Shown here piece after piece: positions 1-13,404 of a stretch of 64,000 bases of DNA. Numbering within the stretch: position 1 is the stretch's first letter; the number at the start of each line of letters is the position of its first letter. The notes beneath the pieces were generated by a model. That model saw only the letters and a list, made by a program, of their open reading frames with translations. It was not told where the DNA came from and did not search any database. The stretch spans positions 16,813,097 to 16,877,096 of the forward strand of contig CM051457.1 of the NCBI GenBank assembly GCA_028274465.1. The letters are read 5' to 3'. A program made the position numbers and the translations under genes. This DNA comes from Plantago ovata (Eukaryota; Streptophyta; Magnoliopsida; Lamiales; Plantaginaceae).

Positions 1-991
1 ATGATGTTGTGCACCGGTGACTGAATAGCATTGTGTGACAATAGAAGTCAAACTATTATTCTGATCATGAGGACTCAAAAACAAATATGCAGAGGAGAAC
101 TAGTTATCTGGTGAGCTTAGCCAGAGATAAGTAAAACTGAAACAGATATTGACAAGGGAAGATATAATGTCCAAAAAGCACCCGGGAAATTAAAGGGGAA
201 GTAACAACAGAGACGATATAACATCAAATCCTCTGGGAAAGATATTAGCGAGGGACAGTAAACTACTTTAATTAGCTTTGCCCTAGGCCAACAAGATCCG
301 GTCGAAACAGATTAGTGAGGGTCAAGGGAACTACTTCAAATAGCTAGTTTCTTTAAAAGGGGACTGTGACACTCAACTTTACACATATATTCCAATAAGA
401 TACTCATAACTGTGACGATGAACTGTTTAAGGCCTTATACAGTTATACCATGGATTAAAAAAACTGTGTGAAGCATTTTCAGTCTTCTTCGGGATATGCA
501 ACTGTTATCTGAATGACAGATCTATGACCAGAAAGCTGGGGAGTGTTGTCCTCGGAGCAAGTAGCACGGGTAGACATTGGAAGACATGAAACCCCACAAA
601 ATTGTGTGCCATAATTCAATACTTTCAGATAAAGATTTAAAAAATTATTTTGCATCTCAAACTAGTGGGCTCTGAAGCCATCAGTGTTCAAATTTTGTAT
701 ATTTCTGCAAGTTAAACAAACTGTCAACCACTTCTTGACCAATTTCAAGCGCCCAGCAAGATAAGTAAACAAAGTACAATTCATAAACCATTCTATATTA
801 TACTAATTAACAGTATACTTTATATGCTAACCAAGTTTGGCATCACAAAGGTTCCTGGATATTTTCTAAATCCGATCTAATAAACAAAATTCAAGCATAT
901 ACTTCGTATCAGCAGGACTTAGCACATGCAAAACTAGTAATCCTACACTTTTATGATTTACAAGCAAAAAAAAGTGTGAACTGATACTCAC
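1..991. other. Noncoding flank, downstream side of the NAA35-like gene
   Basis: AT-rich sequence with no convincing exon on either strand. The last NAA35-like exon seen (992-1190) ends at a strong GTGAGT donor in phase 1, so at least one more 3' exon must exist. I looked for the conserved C-terminal NAA35 region here on the minus strand and did not find it. This stretch is therefore probably intron, with the gene's 3' end off the window. Confidence 0.5.
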
Positions 992-3900
992 ATGATCCAT
1001 TCCCTTGGAGCTTTATATCCTCAGCAAGGTTGGACATGATGCAAAAAATGTACCAATAAACCATGCAACATTCACTGGGAGAATACAACTCCAAGTCAAA
1101 GCCCAGCAAAAGGAATCGCAAAGCTATCCAATGTTTTTGATCTGATGTCCATGCTAGGATGTGTTTGTAGATGCACACATTAGACACCTTCTGCAGGAAA
1201 ACAAAATGCAAGGCAATTGGAGATCACAGTGTTAGAGCTGTGGAATAAATAATGACAGTCCAACCCCCTACAAGCATAAATTTATCGATGAGTGGGAAAG
1301 CTAACACAGTTCGAAAGCCTTGGCAAAATGCTAAGGTCCTGGGTTTCTATTTTACCCCCACCAGATTGAATGGGAAAGAGAGAAATATTATATGTCAGAG
1401 AAAAAACTTTCTACTCCACAAGCTGACATATGCAGGCATTTCCCTCCATATCGGAGCCAAAATATTAATATGGGGTTAGGGGTGGCAATTAAGTCCAGAT
1501 TTCTCTACAATAATCCAGTTCTGACAACCCTCTTGCAGTTCAAGAGTGCACACATGTTCATCATACATTCCGCAAACCTTATGCATCAGTTTTAGATATT
1601 GCCTTGAGATGAATATAAGTTCTATGTTTTTTCCTAGAGAGAAGCCCCATTAGTCCATTACTACCCAAACACTGGCGGGTCCAAACCAACAATTAACAGC
1701 ATCAGAACGCACTTCTAAGAGTGTTTGAAGAGCAAGAAAATATATTTGGATATATCCACAAAATTGGGAGCCTAATTATACCAGGACCAGAGATTGGTGA
1801 ATGTTCTCTAATTATGCATGTGGAACTGTGGAAGTATTAATATCTAAAAATACTCAAGAATGTAAGCCATAGGTGTCTTGCCAAATATAAAACCTTTCAG
1901 AGAGCAAAAATATATATAAGGATGTACATCTGCAAAAGTGTAGGCAAAAGTATACCAGAATCAGACATCGATGAATGTGGTGTATCTAACTATGTATACT
2001 GTGGGGAATACTGAATACAACAACTGATTTATGGAAATGGTGATGGCATAATTTTAGGAAACAAATTGAACGTCTACCTCATCAGTTGCAATGCCTGTGG
2101 GATCTCCATACTCAGCAGCTCTAACAGAAGAAGCAAGCTGTAGAACATTAAGCAGATAAATCCAAACATAAATGAGTCGGGTGGAAAAGTTAACATAAAA
2201 AAGCAAGGGAATATCAAAAAAAAAAAAAAAAAAAAAAGAGAGAGAGAGAGGAGAATTGATCTCCTTTTCACAATTATGTTTGCAGGATCAGAATCAATTT
2301 TGTATTTTAAGCTTAAAAGTGAACGATTCAGTGTAATATCTTGGCTGAATATAATCTTTTGCCTCATCAATATGTGATGCTCAAGTACACTAACTTCGTC
2401 TTGTAGAATCACTAAGTTAGGAATGCATTTTTTGGAGAGACAACATCACCACGGATGTTTTGTTCGCAAAGCCTATCACTAGAAAGTATCCTTTGATGTG
2501 ATATAAAAAGAAGGGGAAAAAAGAACAAACAAAGTTGGTAAACAATTGTCCAAGATCAGTCCAGTTCATAATATACATGTAACAAGTTAAAAAACATACA
2601 TTACACATTCTAATAAGAATAGCGTGCATTACACCTACATTTAGATTTTGCTCATAAGCATATTATTCTCCAGACCACAAGAACTGATGAACTATGTCCT
2701 CCTTGACCCATATTTTACTCGGTGGAAAAAAGAGGTAAACAAACCAAATGCACGTGAAATGAATTCCTAGCATAATGATGCGAACACGGAAGAAAACATA
2801 AGACTGTTGGATTAAATGAAATGGGTGAAGCCATTGAAACAACCAAAGTCGACGTGCAGCCTACATATATGCGGAAGAGAAAATACATGTATGTATGCAT
2901 AATATAAGTATCTTTCATATCATAAGAAATTTATAGAAGTAAAATGTTTTGCACAATCTGTGAGCCTATTAAGTACCCAAAATTTTCTAGTGAAATGTAA
3001 TGAAATAAATATGATGCGAAAGAACAAATGGAAAAGACCAGTCTTAAGTGCAACATCACTCAAATCCTAACCACTTAAGAAACATTTCCTACACACAGAG
3101 AATCTATCACATCATCACCACTATATTGCATCTTGGGTTTGTTTTTCTGTGACATACATTAAAAGGTTAAAGGATTATAGAGGACGAATTTGGAAAAGCT
3201 TGTGTTTAATCCTCAAATGCCCTAATCAAGGCCACACATAAATAAACTCCGTGATATATCATCTGTTTCCAGCACAAGTAATCCATTAATATATTTCGCT
3301 ATGTATAAGGATGTACATCTACAGAATTGGAAGCCTAATTGTACCGGGTTCAGACATTGGTGAATGTGATTTCTCTAATCATGCATGTGGAAACTGGAAA
3401 CATTAGTATTGAAATATACTCAAGAATTTAATAATAGGTGTCTCCCCAGTTATAAACCTTTCAGAGAGCAAGAAAATGTATAGGATAAACATCCACAAAA
3501 GTCTAGGGCTAATTATATCTGGATCATACACTGATGGATATTGTTTGTCTAATTATGCATGCTGTGAGGAATATAAAAACTGAATTGTGGAAATGATATC
3601 TACATAACGTTAGGGAAAAAATTGAATATCTACCTCGTCAACTGGAATGCTTGTGAGATCCCCATACTCAGCTTTAAAAGCAGAAGCAAGCTGTAAAACA
3701 TGAAGCAGAAAATTCAAACGCATTCAACCTGGAAAAATAAATAAATAAATAAAAGTAAACTATTAAAAAAAAGTGAAATTCAATGAAAGAAGAGAAATGG
3801 CATTCCCTTTCCACAATCATGTTCGCAGAATCAGAAACAATGTATATTTGAAGTTTGGAAAGAAGACTTCACATGCAAAAAGAACATCCAGTGATGTAAC

Positions 3901-6900
3901 ATCTTAGTGTCCTGCAGCTAACTCACTAATATGTGATGCATAAGTGCATAAACCAACTCTCTTAGAATCATCATGTTAGCAGATAATGCAGATGTTTTGA
4001 AGAAACAACATCACACGGATGTTATGTTTGTAAAGTCTATCATATAAAGATATATCCTTTGATGGCATTCTATTTTTTAATACTATAAAAAAAATATTGT
4101 ACACAATTATCCAAGACCCAGAGCAGTTCGTTTTATGCACGTAACATGTAAATAACCAACATTACACCTTCTACATATGGCTTTATCACTTATGTGCACA
4201 TTAATTAATTCTCTAAGCTTCAAGAACTCCTATAGTTTATGCATTGAAATATGATGGCCCACAAAAGTATTCTACTAAAAACTGATGAGCCATGTTTTGA
4301 TATCATAAGAATAATCATGAAAGTAAAATCTCAAGCACAATTCACAGGACTTTAAGTACCAAAAATATTAACTGAAATATAATACTAAAATAAATTAGAT
4401 TCAAAAGATAACAAATGTTAAAAAAAAACAGTCTTAAGTTCAACATCAGTCAGATGATTTATTTTATAGAATCATAGGTTTGTTCTTCTGTACAAAATAA
4501 GTAGGTTGGAGGATTAAAGAAGTAAACTTGGAAAAAGCTTGTGCTTTGATCCTCTAATCCTCTCACGTAGACCACAAACGAATATGAGCCTTGAGATAGC
4601 AACCATTTTCTGTACAGGTAATTCACAAATTTATTTTGCTATGTATTAAGCAGACTTGTTCAAAAATGTGCAGATGATGTTACAGGTGGACTCGATTGAG
4701 GAAACAGCCAGAACAGCAAAGCATATGTAACAAGTCAACAAGCATAATCATAAAAGTCCAAGAAGTTTTAAACTCAAACTGCTTGTGCACAATATTGTTG
4801 AACCTCTTGAAGTCTTAGATACCAATACTGCACAATCTTCCCAAGCCTGCGTCTTTGAAGCAATATGCTTCCAGCTAGGGTTCTAAGCAAGTTGATCAGT
4901 AACTGCAATAAAATAAACATAATTTCATAAGATCTCTTCTCCTAGAAAAAAGTTAACATAGAGATGGAGCAAAGTCTACGTAAACATCCATTGCGAAAGG
5001 ATATACAGCACTACTCAGGCAAGGAAATCTGATAGGTCCTAACTTGATGTATTTAATATCAATCGTAATATAGAGTAATTTCAGCACATTTTCAGTATTA
5101 TAAAGTCATCATATATCTAACCTCTCCCAATTGCTCAACCGTTTTGTTAGTCTTGATAGCGTGATACTTTACACTTTCAGGTAGATGAGCAGCTTCGCAA
5201 ATAATGCCAAAGATGGGTGTACGCCCATAGAGTTTACCATCTTGAACCAGCAGGCCCTGCTCCCGTTGTTGTAGAAAAGACACCCACAGAGGAAGGCACT
5301 AAACAACTGTCAGTCCATCCGAAGGAGAATGATCTGACTTGAAATATTTCAACTATATCATTCTAAGTAGCCTCATGTAATCAAGTAAAGCACATGATGT
5401 AGCAAAAAACAAAGAAACAAAATACATAAATAAATAAATCACAGAAAAAGTGAAAAAGGAACAGATCAAAAGTTAAAAAAAAAATTAAACATGAAAACAG
5501 TAAACAAAAAGATTTTGGGCATGCATATTATGGCTGCTGAGAAAAAAATAATTAAAAAGGTGCATGTGGCACGCGCTAAATTCGAGACTACTCCACAAGC
5601 CTTGAATCATGTTATATGAGTAGTATACAACTTAAAATGTAAATTCTTTAAGCGGGTTAAGTTGGCAGGAATCCAATGGGACAATAAAAACAGGGATCAA
5701 AAAATCAAAACTGTAATAAGAAACTGGGGGAAAAAAAAAGAAAAGAAAAGAAAAGAAAAGAAAAGAAACAAAGGTTACTTGACCTGAATATGACTTCTAG
5801 CAACCAGACCAGGTTGGCGCCTGTGGAAATCAGTCACAGAGCGCACAGCATCTTCCAGAACAGGAGACTGCGGATTGAGACATATGATCCTTAGATCATT
5901 AAGAAGCTTCTCAAAATAACCAACAGCCTGAAACCAAATAATTTTAAAAAAATAAGGACCTTAATTCTGCAAATTGATTAATAGAAAACCTACATTAGCA
6001 ATATCTCAGCACACACCTCTGTCCAGCTAAGTAGTTTGACTGCACGAGGACGTGTCAGAGCTCCAAATCTATAGTTTATTGATGTCGGAGATAATAGTGT
6101 ACAGTTTACTGGAGAACCAAAACCAACTGGTTGGAAACCAGAGGCAGTTGTAATGGGTTCTACTCCAACGTCGGAAACTCTACATGAACTTTTGGATTTC
6201 AAAAACAATTCTGACTTAATCATGGACTTGAGCTCAGACAAGCAGAGACCAATATGCTTCTCAGCCAAAGATAAACCTTCACCTTGAGGCTTCCTCATAC
6301 ACGATAAAATACTGAAAAGATGCTGATGACATAGAACATTGGCGTAAAGTTACTAGAGAAGAAGATTGTTTCCAGGGCATAAAACAATGAACTACATTGA
6401 TATGGAATGCTTGGTACAGTCAAATATTAATGAATTACTCTTATCATCAATGTGCGGCCTACCATCTCATCAGATAAATGCAATGGATGTTTGACATAAA
6501 GGTACCATTTCCTATCTTAGATAAGGGATGTACGTTGCATGACTAATAGCTTTGTACAAATCTCTATATGCTGTCCAGACATGTAGTAGTATGTAATATT
6601 CAAAAGCAAATTCCATAAACAATAATTTAAAAAAAAAAAAGGATATATTATTAGAATAGCTGAGAGAACTGTTTGAACACATACCACATTACATTTCAGA
6701 ATTAGTTGAGATGTGCATCTCACTGTTTAGTACGGTAGTTGTTTTGCTAATTAATTTTCCAATAGCAATAGAACGGGTGACATATGTAGAATTATGCCAA
6801 AAATATAAGTTGGTTCAAAGAAGTTTATAGCAGAAAAGACAAATAGACTTTAGAAGGTCAGACCTTACGAAACCGTAAGCGACAATTTAAAGCTTGGCAA

Positions 6901-9900
6901 AGCCCTTTTTCAAGGTCAGGATTTTTCTGCATTTGTTGCGACCCTGCATAAAATAACTGCTTAATATGAAGCAAAATAATCTCAAATAAATTCATACAAT
7001 GTAAAACTTACGGAAATAACATAAGATTCTACAAGGGAGAAGGTAACAGTGCAAACTACATCAAAAAGTGATGGAAATCAATTAAATCAGAATAGAATAG
7101 AATCTAACAAGGCACATCGAGCTGCATACATGACAAGGAAAGAAGTACACCTACATTATCATCATCAGGGAAACAGCAAAATGGTAATTGGGGTGGTGAA
7201 GCAAGGCGAGAGGGGAGGATTTAACTATCAGCTTATCCCAACAACAGGCCCATCCACATGCTCATCCTCTCCTGTTCTTACACTGGCAAAGCATCTGTCT
7301 CCCAATGAGCAACATCATCCCTTCTCAATAAAAATGAGTCTATACTATCTGAAGCAGTGGCACTAACTATCCAAATGGCCAGAACAGGAAGGGGTGGTAG
7401 TGTAATTCAATTACTTCGTTATATTGTTTTTAAACTCCATATTCCGATTAGGTATAGTTGTCCTCTACCTTCATATTTTGCCAATTCTAAATGCACACAG
7501 ATACACAAACAACAAAATCTCAGGATTACATGTTTACATGGTTGGTTAGGAAGTTTATAAGAACTTACATAAGTTGTCCTCAGCTGCTTCCAACAATGCT
7601 AAGGATTCTTTCGCTTCACTGGTATCTAATGATCTATAATACGAATTGTGTATGTCTCCCTGACAAGAGTAAAACAAACAAGAAGTAAGACAAACCACAA
7701 TATGATTCAGTTATCACAGATGATGTAGTTTTGCAGCATGAGTAACACTTGTGTTAGATGGCCATGGGTGCAAGGTTTTATATATCAAATATAAGGTACA
7801 TGTGTAATGTTTAGATATTTTAAAACCTACATTAACTTATACCTTGAACATATTAAGTGAAACTTATAAATTAAATATGAAATCTTAGACCATTTTATGG
7901 TTAGATTTTTTTTAATACTACGTACAAGTTTTTGCCTTGCAGCATACATGTAGACACTTTGAGAAACTCACTTAAAGAAAGAGAGAAACAAAGAGAATGA
8001 CGGCCATATAATGCAAGAAGGGAAACAATTATCCTGACTCAAAATGTGTGATTAGCATGTTTATATGATCTACTCCCTTCTCTAGACAATAGATACCTCC
8101 AGAGTAAACAGATGAAGGAGCTTATTTTCCTTCTTTCCATTCAATGGGTTTTAACAATCTAATAGAACTCCATGTAATTATATTGCAATCATGGTAAGAT
8201 TGATATAGGAAAAGACCCAGAAAGGTCTACGACCATGAATTGTAAAATAAGCTAACCACAGTCTCAATGTTCTCAATTTATATGATAACCATGTCGGTTT
8301 CTGAATATCACACACACACACACAAATATACATTGAGGTTTTGCGACATCACAGCTCGCTTGTTTTTACAGAGAATGAAGAATGATATGCATCTATGGTG
8401 GTTGTGAATTTGGCCGCCATGTGAGATGATATACCTTGTCAGAGGATTATACTCTAATTACAACAAAGTCCAAACAACTCTTATCAGAGAAAAGTAGTGG
8501 GAACTTTGCAATATCAAATGTGGGAGTACACTAGATTGAAAGAACATCGTTAGTAGATTTGTGACATGTTGAAAACATCACAGAATCCTTTTTCATTTAA
8601 GCATCCTCATTCCTCAACACACACACACACACAGCATCCTTGTTAAGGAAGTGGGAGAGAGAGAGATTTCAACAATTGTTGGATAGATTTAGAAAGTTAA
8701 TCCTCTAAGACAACTGCAGCAAAAGCCATTAGTTTTCTTCTCAAACTGTGCACAGAAGTAAGAAAAGGGTTACAATACTATTCATGCAATTAAATACCTT
8801 GAGGAAGAAAGTCGGGGATTGTTCAACTTATATTATTTGTTGTCAAGTAGCAAAACGATTCCAGTAGAAATTAACAGAGCATATTAGGAGATATTTGAAA
8901 TAAGAGAAAGATTTGGAATTACTGGCTTTGAAGAAGATGTAATCAGTGGATCAATAGCATCACAAGTTATCTGTACGACTCTGAAGAAAGAATCCAGCAG
9001 GGGATGAGATAACAATATCTCAGGCTTCCACATGTAGAAACAAGAACCGAGTGTTGTAAGCGAGGTCGCTCTTACATGCCATGTGGCCTGTAACAACAGA
9101 AAACAACCAGATCAGGGAGTGAAATTGTCACCAGTCCTCAGTAGATGACTGAATGCTCAGTTTTACCTCACAGGCTAGAATATGATCCATCACATCAATT
9201 ACACATAGAGCATCTTCTGTTTTATCAGAGCTCAAAGGAACAGGAGCAGCACCACCTGTAATGGATTCTTCAATATTATAGTTTGCCGATATCAACCATG
9301 GGAATGTCGAATGGCAGGCTCCCTGATAAATATGGAGTAATTGCATGATCAAGACATTGAACAATATCAATGAAGAGAAAGGAAAAGGCAGGTATTGTGC
9401 ATTTGATAATTTATGTAATATACTGTTGTTTTTTTAGGGGGTCGGGGGTTTGGTTTGTGCCCTGACTGCTAGTGATGATTTCATGAGCTTGACGAGATGT
9501 GAGGAATAAACACTTTTCAATCAAACTAGCAAACAAACAACAAGGTTCACATATTATATGATTTGCACGGCAACAATTGAGAAATAGACGTAAATAATAT
9601 GAATCATGGAGGAAATCATCTGAAGTAGGAGGTGTTACAACAACTTCAACTTAAATTTAAGGAGAAGTTGGTAAAAGTGGTTTATTGTGGGGTGTTAGTA
9701 AAAACTAGTTTAAGTTGCAAAAAGAGTGTTTCCAAACCCAACTTTTTTTGTAAAATCAACTTAAAAGTTATTTAAGGAACTTCAAGCCAACTTCTCCAGC
9801 TTAATTTAAGGAAAGCACCAACTTATAAGTGATTGCAAACACTCACAATCCAGCTTCTCCTGAAATTAAGTTGTAACCTGCAGCTTATAAGCTATTGTGA

Positions 9901-11904
9901 ATACCCCCTTAGTATGAAAGACAGTAACAGCTAGATCTATACTGTTCTAAGCTTTCTCCAACCGATTGTTGAGTTCTCCATATTTGAAAATTATAGTTCG
10001 GGAGGAAATCATTTTTGTAGTTATTTATTCTTTGCTAGATATTCAGTTTCAACAATAGTTATCCATCATTATGCAGTATCTCGATTACTGATTGGATAAA
10101 GTTAGTGTAATTTGAGTAATCTAGATGGTTTTATTAACAAAACTGATTAGTCAATTGCATAGGAGGCCAGGAATCATAACAGTTTATTTGTCCTTAAAAT
10201 TAAAATCCTCGTTCATGATAGTTTATAGTTTTCCATGGAACTCAAGCGTATCAAAACTAATCATTTCTTTAGTACTTATTCACAAGTATGTAATTGACAC
10301 TTTTAAATGACGTCACAAGAAACAAGGAATTCATCAAATAAGAAGAATCTGTTGGCACTGGCCAGCTTTGAATATTATTTAGAGAAAGACAGAACCAAGA
10401 CAATAAAAAACCTCAGAAACCAGATCCATCCCCAAACTTAGTTCATGCATGTACTTTAACAAGCTTCAACAAGGCAAACGATTGCCCTGCTATGTAAAAT
10501 GCTGAGAAAAATCTACTCGTTCATTGACATATATGCTAGATTACTTGTATTAATAAAGATTACCAGCACTGCAGCTATGGCAACCCAATGATTGAAATCC
10601 TCTCCATGTATGAGCTCACCATTTCCAAGATCTGTGATGAAGTTATGGAAGGAACAGATATAGTCATTAAAAATTGTTAATCACCATGACAACAGCTTCG
10701 AAATCTGAATTGATAATTGTGCCTGTAGCGGAAGGCATGGACATGTGATATTATAAGATGATCTTCAGATTTCATAATGAAGAAATTCCCTAAAAAAGCA
10801 CTTGCATCAGATTATCCTTTAAGTACTACTTCTATAACTAAAATCTACATCTGGAAAGTAATGGCTTCCATAATCAAAGTTTTGATTACCAACTTTACTT
10901 ATTCTCCATGCTAGAAATGCTCTTCCACCATCTAACGAAGAATAAAAGGGAGAATCACAACTTTACTGTACTTGTTATAAACTGAACAACCAACAGCATG
11001 GATGAACGACTGTAGCACGTCAGGACAAAAAACCAACACACCAACAGAATAAGATGATATGGCCTTCATATCTCACAATGCAGAAGCTTCCTAGAAAGTC
11101 AATTGCATCAAATTGTCCTCTACGTACTATAACTAAGAACCTAGAGCTAGAAAGTAACGGTTTAGATAGTCATATTTCTGAATATTAACTTTACTTTTAA
11201 TCATCCTTCAACAGTCTAATGAAGCAAAGAGATGAATACACAACTGCACCAAAATATAGCACAAACGAACGATTGATCCGTACAGAAACAAATTCTATCG
11301 ATCTTCCTAAGTTAAAACAAGTTGTGTAGCCATGAGAGAGATATACAGAGATTCCAGACATATTTTCATGATTAAATTTTCTAGCAGAACCAACACACCA
11401 ACAAAATAAGATATAGACTTCGCATTTCACAGTGCAGAGAAATTTCCTAAAATATCACTTGCATCAAATTATCCTTTACGTGCTATAACTTAGATTCTAG
11501 ACATGGAAAGTAACTGTAAAGTACATAGCCAAATTTTTACAAACCAGCTTTACTTACTAATCATCTTCCAACAGTCTAATTGAACAAGCAACAGCATGTA
11601 ACGTGAGAATGAAATGTAGCACAATCGATCCATTCTAGACGAACGAAAACTAAGTTATATCGATCTACATAAACAAAACAAGTTGCGTCGCCATGAGATA
11701 GAAATCGAGCCAGAGAGAGAGAGATTGACCTTTGCAAGCGAGGGATAAGAGTAAGGTAATATCTCTCATCGATTGTTTCTCTCCGCTACTACTTTCAGCT
11801 GATACCGGCGGTTGTCGTCCACTTCCAGAAGGAATTGAGGAGGTTTCCGGAGAATCTCCGCCGCGTGGTGGACTGATAATCTCGGCTTCGGTCTTCTCCT
11901 CCAT
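992..11904 (-). CDS. NAA35: NAA35/MAK10-like NatC auxiliary subunit, 3'-incomplete in window
   Basis: NAA35 is the scaffold subunit of NatC, which acetylates N-termini of nascent proteins at the ribosome. Exons (minus): 11730-11904, 10564-10631, 9167-9322, 8923-9087, 7569-7659, 6864-6943, 6017-6322, 5784-5927, 5122-5256, 4804-4902, 3634-3690, 2078-2137, 992-1190. All junctions keep frame with GT-AG ends. Family landmarks: GELIHGEDFN, IDVMDHILACEATWH, NCRLRFRK, TTASGFQPVGF, RPRAVKLLSW, LLVQDGKLYGR, QRRRLGKIVQ, and LGFDLELYSPSE followed by MVYWY. About 560-580 aa are visible; the family runs near 700, so the C-terminus is missing off the left edge. Oddities: the usual IMDPKMDSG motif after GEDFN is absent, replaced by unrelated residues, and exons 3634-3690 and 2078-2137 are tandem copies of one exon. 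It could be a diverged functional paralogue or an early pseudogene; there is no internal stop in the spliced frame. Confidence 0.85.
1720..4650 (-). repeat. Tandem duplication of one NAA35-like exon with flanking intron
   Basis: Two diverged copies lie head to tail, about 1,720-3,305 and 3,306-4,650. Each carries an in-frame cassette exon starting with LAS: 60 nt (2078-2137) and 57 nt (3634-3690), both phase 0 at each end with CAG acceptors and GTAGA donors. The surrounding intron also aligns: shared stretches include the region after each exon and the 'gctatgtat(t)aag' edges near 3,300 and 4,640. A smaller sub-repeat of about 170 bp (near 1,740/1,910 and 3,305/3,485) lies within each copy. 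Either exon, or both, could be spliced in without breaking frame. Confidence 0.8.
2221..2252. repeat. Poly(A)-(GA)n simple repeat
   Basis: A run of A followed by about seven GA units, within the NAA35-like intron. Confidence 0.9.
5729..5767. repeat. (AAAAG)n pentanucleotide microsatellite
   Basis: About six tandem AAAAG units just outside the exon at 5784-5927 of the NAA35-like gene. Its purine strand lies on the plus strand, so the intron's transcript is pyrimidine-rich here. Confidence 0.9.
9627..9912. mobile_element. Fold-back MITE-like element in NAA35-like intron 2
   Basis: The ends are partly complementary: near 9,650-9,680 the sequence holds a 'ttaaggagaagttgg' block, and near 9,861-9,885 its approximate reverse complement. 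The outer edges read roughly GGAGGTGTTACAAC on the left and, reverse-complemented, GGGGGTATTCACAAT on the right. The interior is full of short palindromic AACTT/AAGTT words. No clear target duplication was found, so the class is uncertain (hAT-like is possible). Confidence 0.5.
10738..11725. repeat. Three-copy tandem array (~300-360 bp) in NAA35-like intron 1
   Basis: Landmarks recur at regular spacing. The 'atcctttaagtac' type block is at about 10,818, 11,114 and 11,471. 'accaacacaccaac' is at about 11,033 and 11,392. 'aaaacaagttg' followed by 'gccatgag' is at about 11,314 and 11,678. The middle and last copies are about 359 bp apart; the first is shorter. The last copy runs up to the donor of exon 1. 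Confidence 0.8.
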
Positions 11905-12579
11905 TGATGCGCGTCTGGAGCAGGTTTTTGAGAGAATTCTGATCGGAGGTTATGGATTGTGCTGAATGTTGCAACTGGTTTGATTCTCATCGTGATCATA
12001 CTGTATTTATACAACTAATAGAACCAGCAGAAGAATAGAATAGAAGAGAAATGGTAACCGCCAATAACAGAATTCTATCGTCCGGCACCACTACAGAGAG
12101 AGATGAGCTTAGCAGTTAGACCTAATTGTGCTGGATACAGTGGAAAAGTGGATACTTTTCTTCTGCCAAAACGTCGCCGCATTAAGACTTACGAGTGAAC
12201 TTTATTTCCCGCCACAATAGTGACTTATTTGAAATGAGCGGCCCCACCAAATCAAATGTGCAACAAATTTGACTTCATTGACTTCTGGCAAAAGACGAGT
12301 TTTTCTTTTTCCAAGCCCACCACGACACAAGGGTTCGAATTTTTCATCACAATGATATTTGTAACTTAATTTAGACACGCACCAAAATATTCCATAACTA
12401 TGATATAAATTATGGATTCCACAATTATAATTGAAACTTTATTCTTATTATATCCCCACAAATACAAATTTAAAATAATAATTAAGAAAAGTCAATTGTC
12501 ATAATCTTAAAAACTTACTATGACTATAGAAATACTCATATGTTTTTTTAGATTCTTTACGTATTCCTTTTTCGTCCGT

Positions 12580-12725
12580 TGTTTTAGATTCTTTACGTTT
12601 CCTTTTTTGGCAACTTTCTATCTCACAACTTTATTGTGGTTCCTGTCACTAAACCAAACACTGCACTCATCATAACAACCTTCTAAAAACCATTCCAAAA
12701 GCAAACGTAAATAATCTAAAAAACG
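12580..12725. mobile_element. Short MITE with ~31-bp terminal inverted repeats
   Basis: The left end contains TTTTAGATTCTTTACGTTTC. The right end (12,694-12,725) reverse-complements to a closely matching sequence containing TTTTAGATTATTTACGTTTG. About 85 bp of unique DNA lies between. The TTCTTTACGTTTG core also occurs at the ends of the element at 32,021-32,224, suggesting one family. Confidence 0.65.
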
Positions 12726-12879
12726 GATGAGTAAAAATTAAGAGAAATGATGAATCAACACAATGTCGATGCAAGCAGTACACAAAACGTCTTGAATCTT
12801 GATGGGCCATGAGATATTGGACGAACAAGTAATTAAGCGCCTATTTCTTTTTTATCAGTCGATCGATTGATACTAAAAG

Positions 12880-13100
12880 AGAACACGGTCTATTGAACAA
12901 AAACAGTATCAGATTTGAGTAAGAAACATGTAGATACTGAATGAGAACCCGACTAATTGAATGAAAAAAACTATCAGATATATTGAGTAAGAACCTTGCA
13001 AGTAATGAAAGAGAACATGGTACATTGAATTGAATGAAAAACTATCAAATATGAGTAAGAAACTTGCAGATATTGAAAGAGAATGCAACTTGTATTGAGG
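12880..13100. repeat. Degenerate ~66-bp minisatellite, about 3.3 copies
   Basis: Each unit runs GAGAAC, a 'attgaa' block, a 'aaaaactatcaga' block, 'gagtaagaa', 'cttgcaga', 'tgaaa/tgaat'. Units start near 12,880, 12,943 and 13,011, with a partial one at 13,079. Short open frames here are products of the repeat. Confidence 0.75.
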
Positions 13101-13404
13101 TAGCAATAGAGTTGGATAGAAGAACTAAATTGGAATGCCATAAGTGGAGGAAAATTGCATTGAGTCTTGTTATGTTGTGCTCCATAAGGGTAGGAGCAAA
13201 ATTCAATGAGTATGTATCATACGGAAGAAAAGAGAAACTTCGAATTAATTTTACGAAAATTATGTTTTGTTTACTTTCTAAGTCGTTGGTTTTTACTCAT
13301 TGCATAGTTTTGATTTTAAAGATGCAAAGTGTTCAATGGTTAAAGTCTCAGAGCGGGACATAGATTAATATTATGAATTATGTGTTCGACCTCAATTACT
13401 ACTA

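Noticed and set aside
2074..2412. 112-aa hydrophobic minus-strand frame
   Set aside because: The hydrophobic run comes from a poly(A)/(GA)n tract read on the other strand; only the 60-nt exon at 2,078-2,137 within it is supported, in a different frame.
11732..11965. 77-aa plus-strand frame over NAA35-like exon 1
   Set aside because: Antisense shadow of exon 1; no conserved motif.
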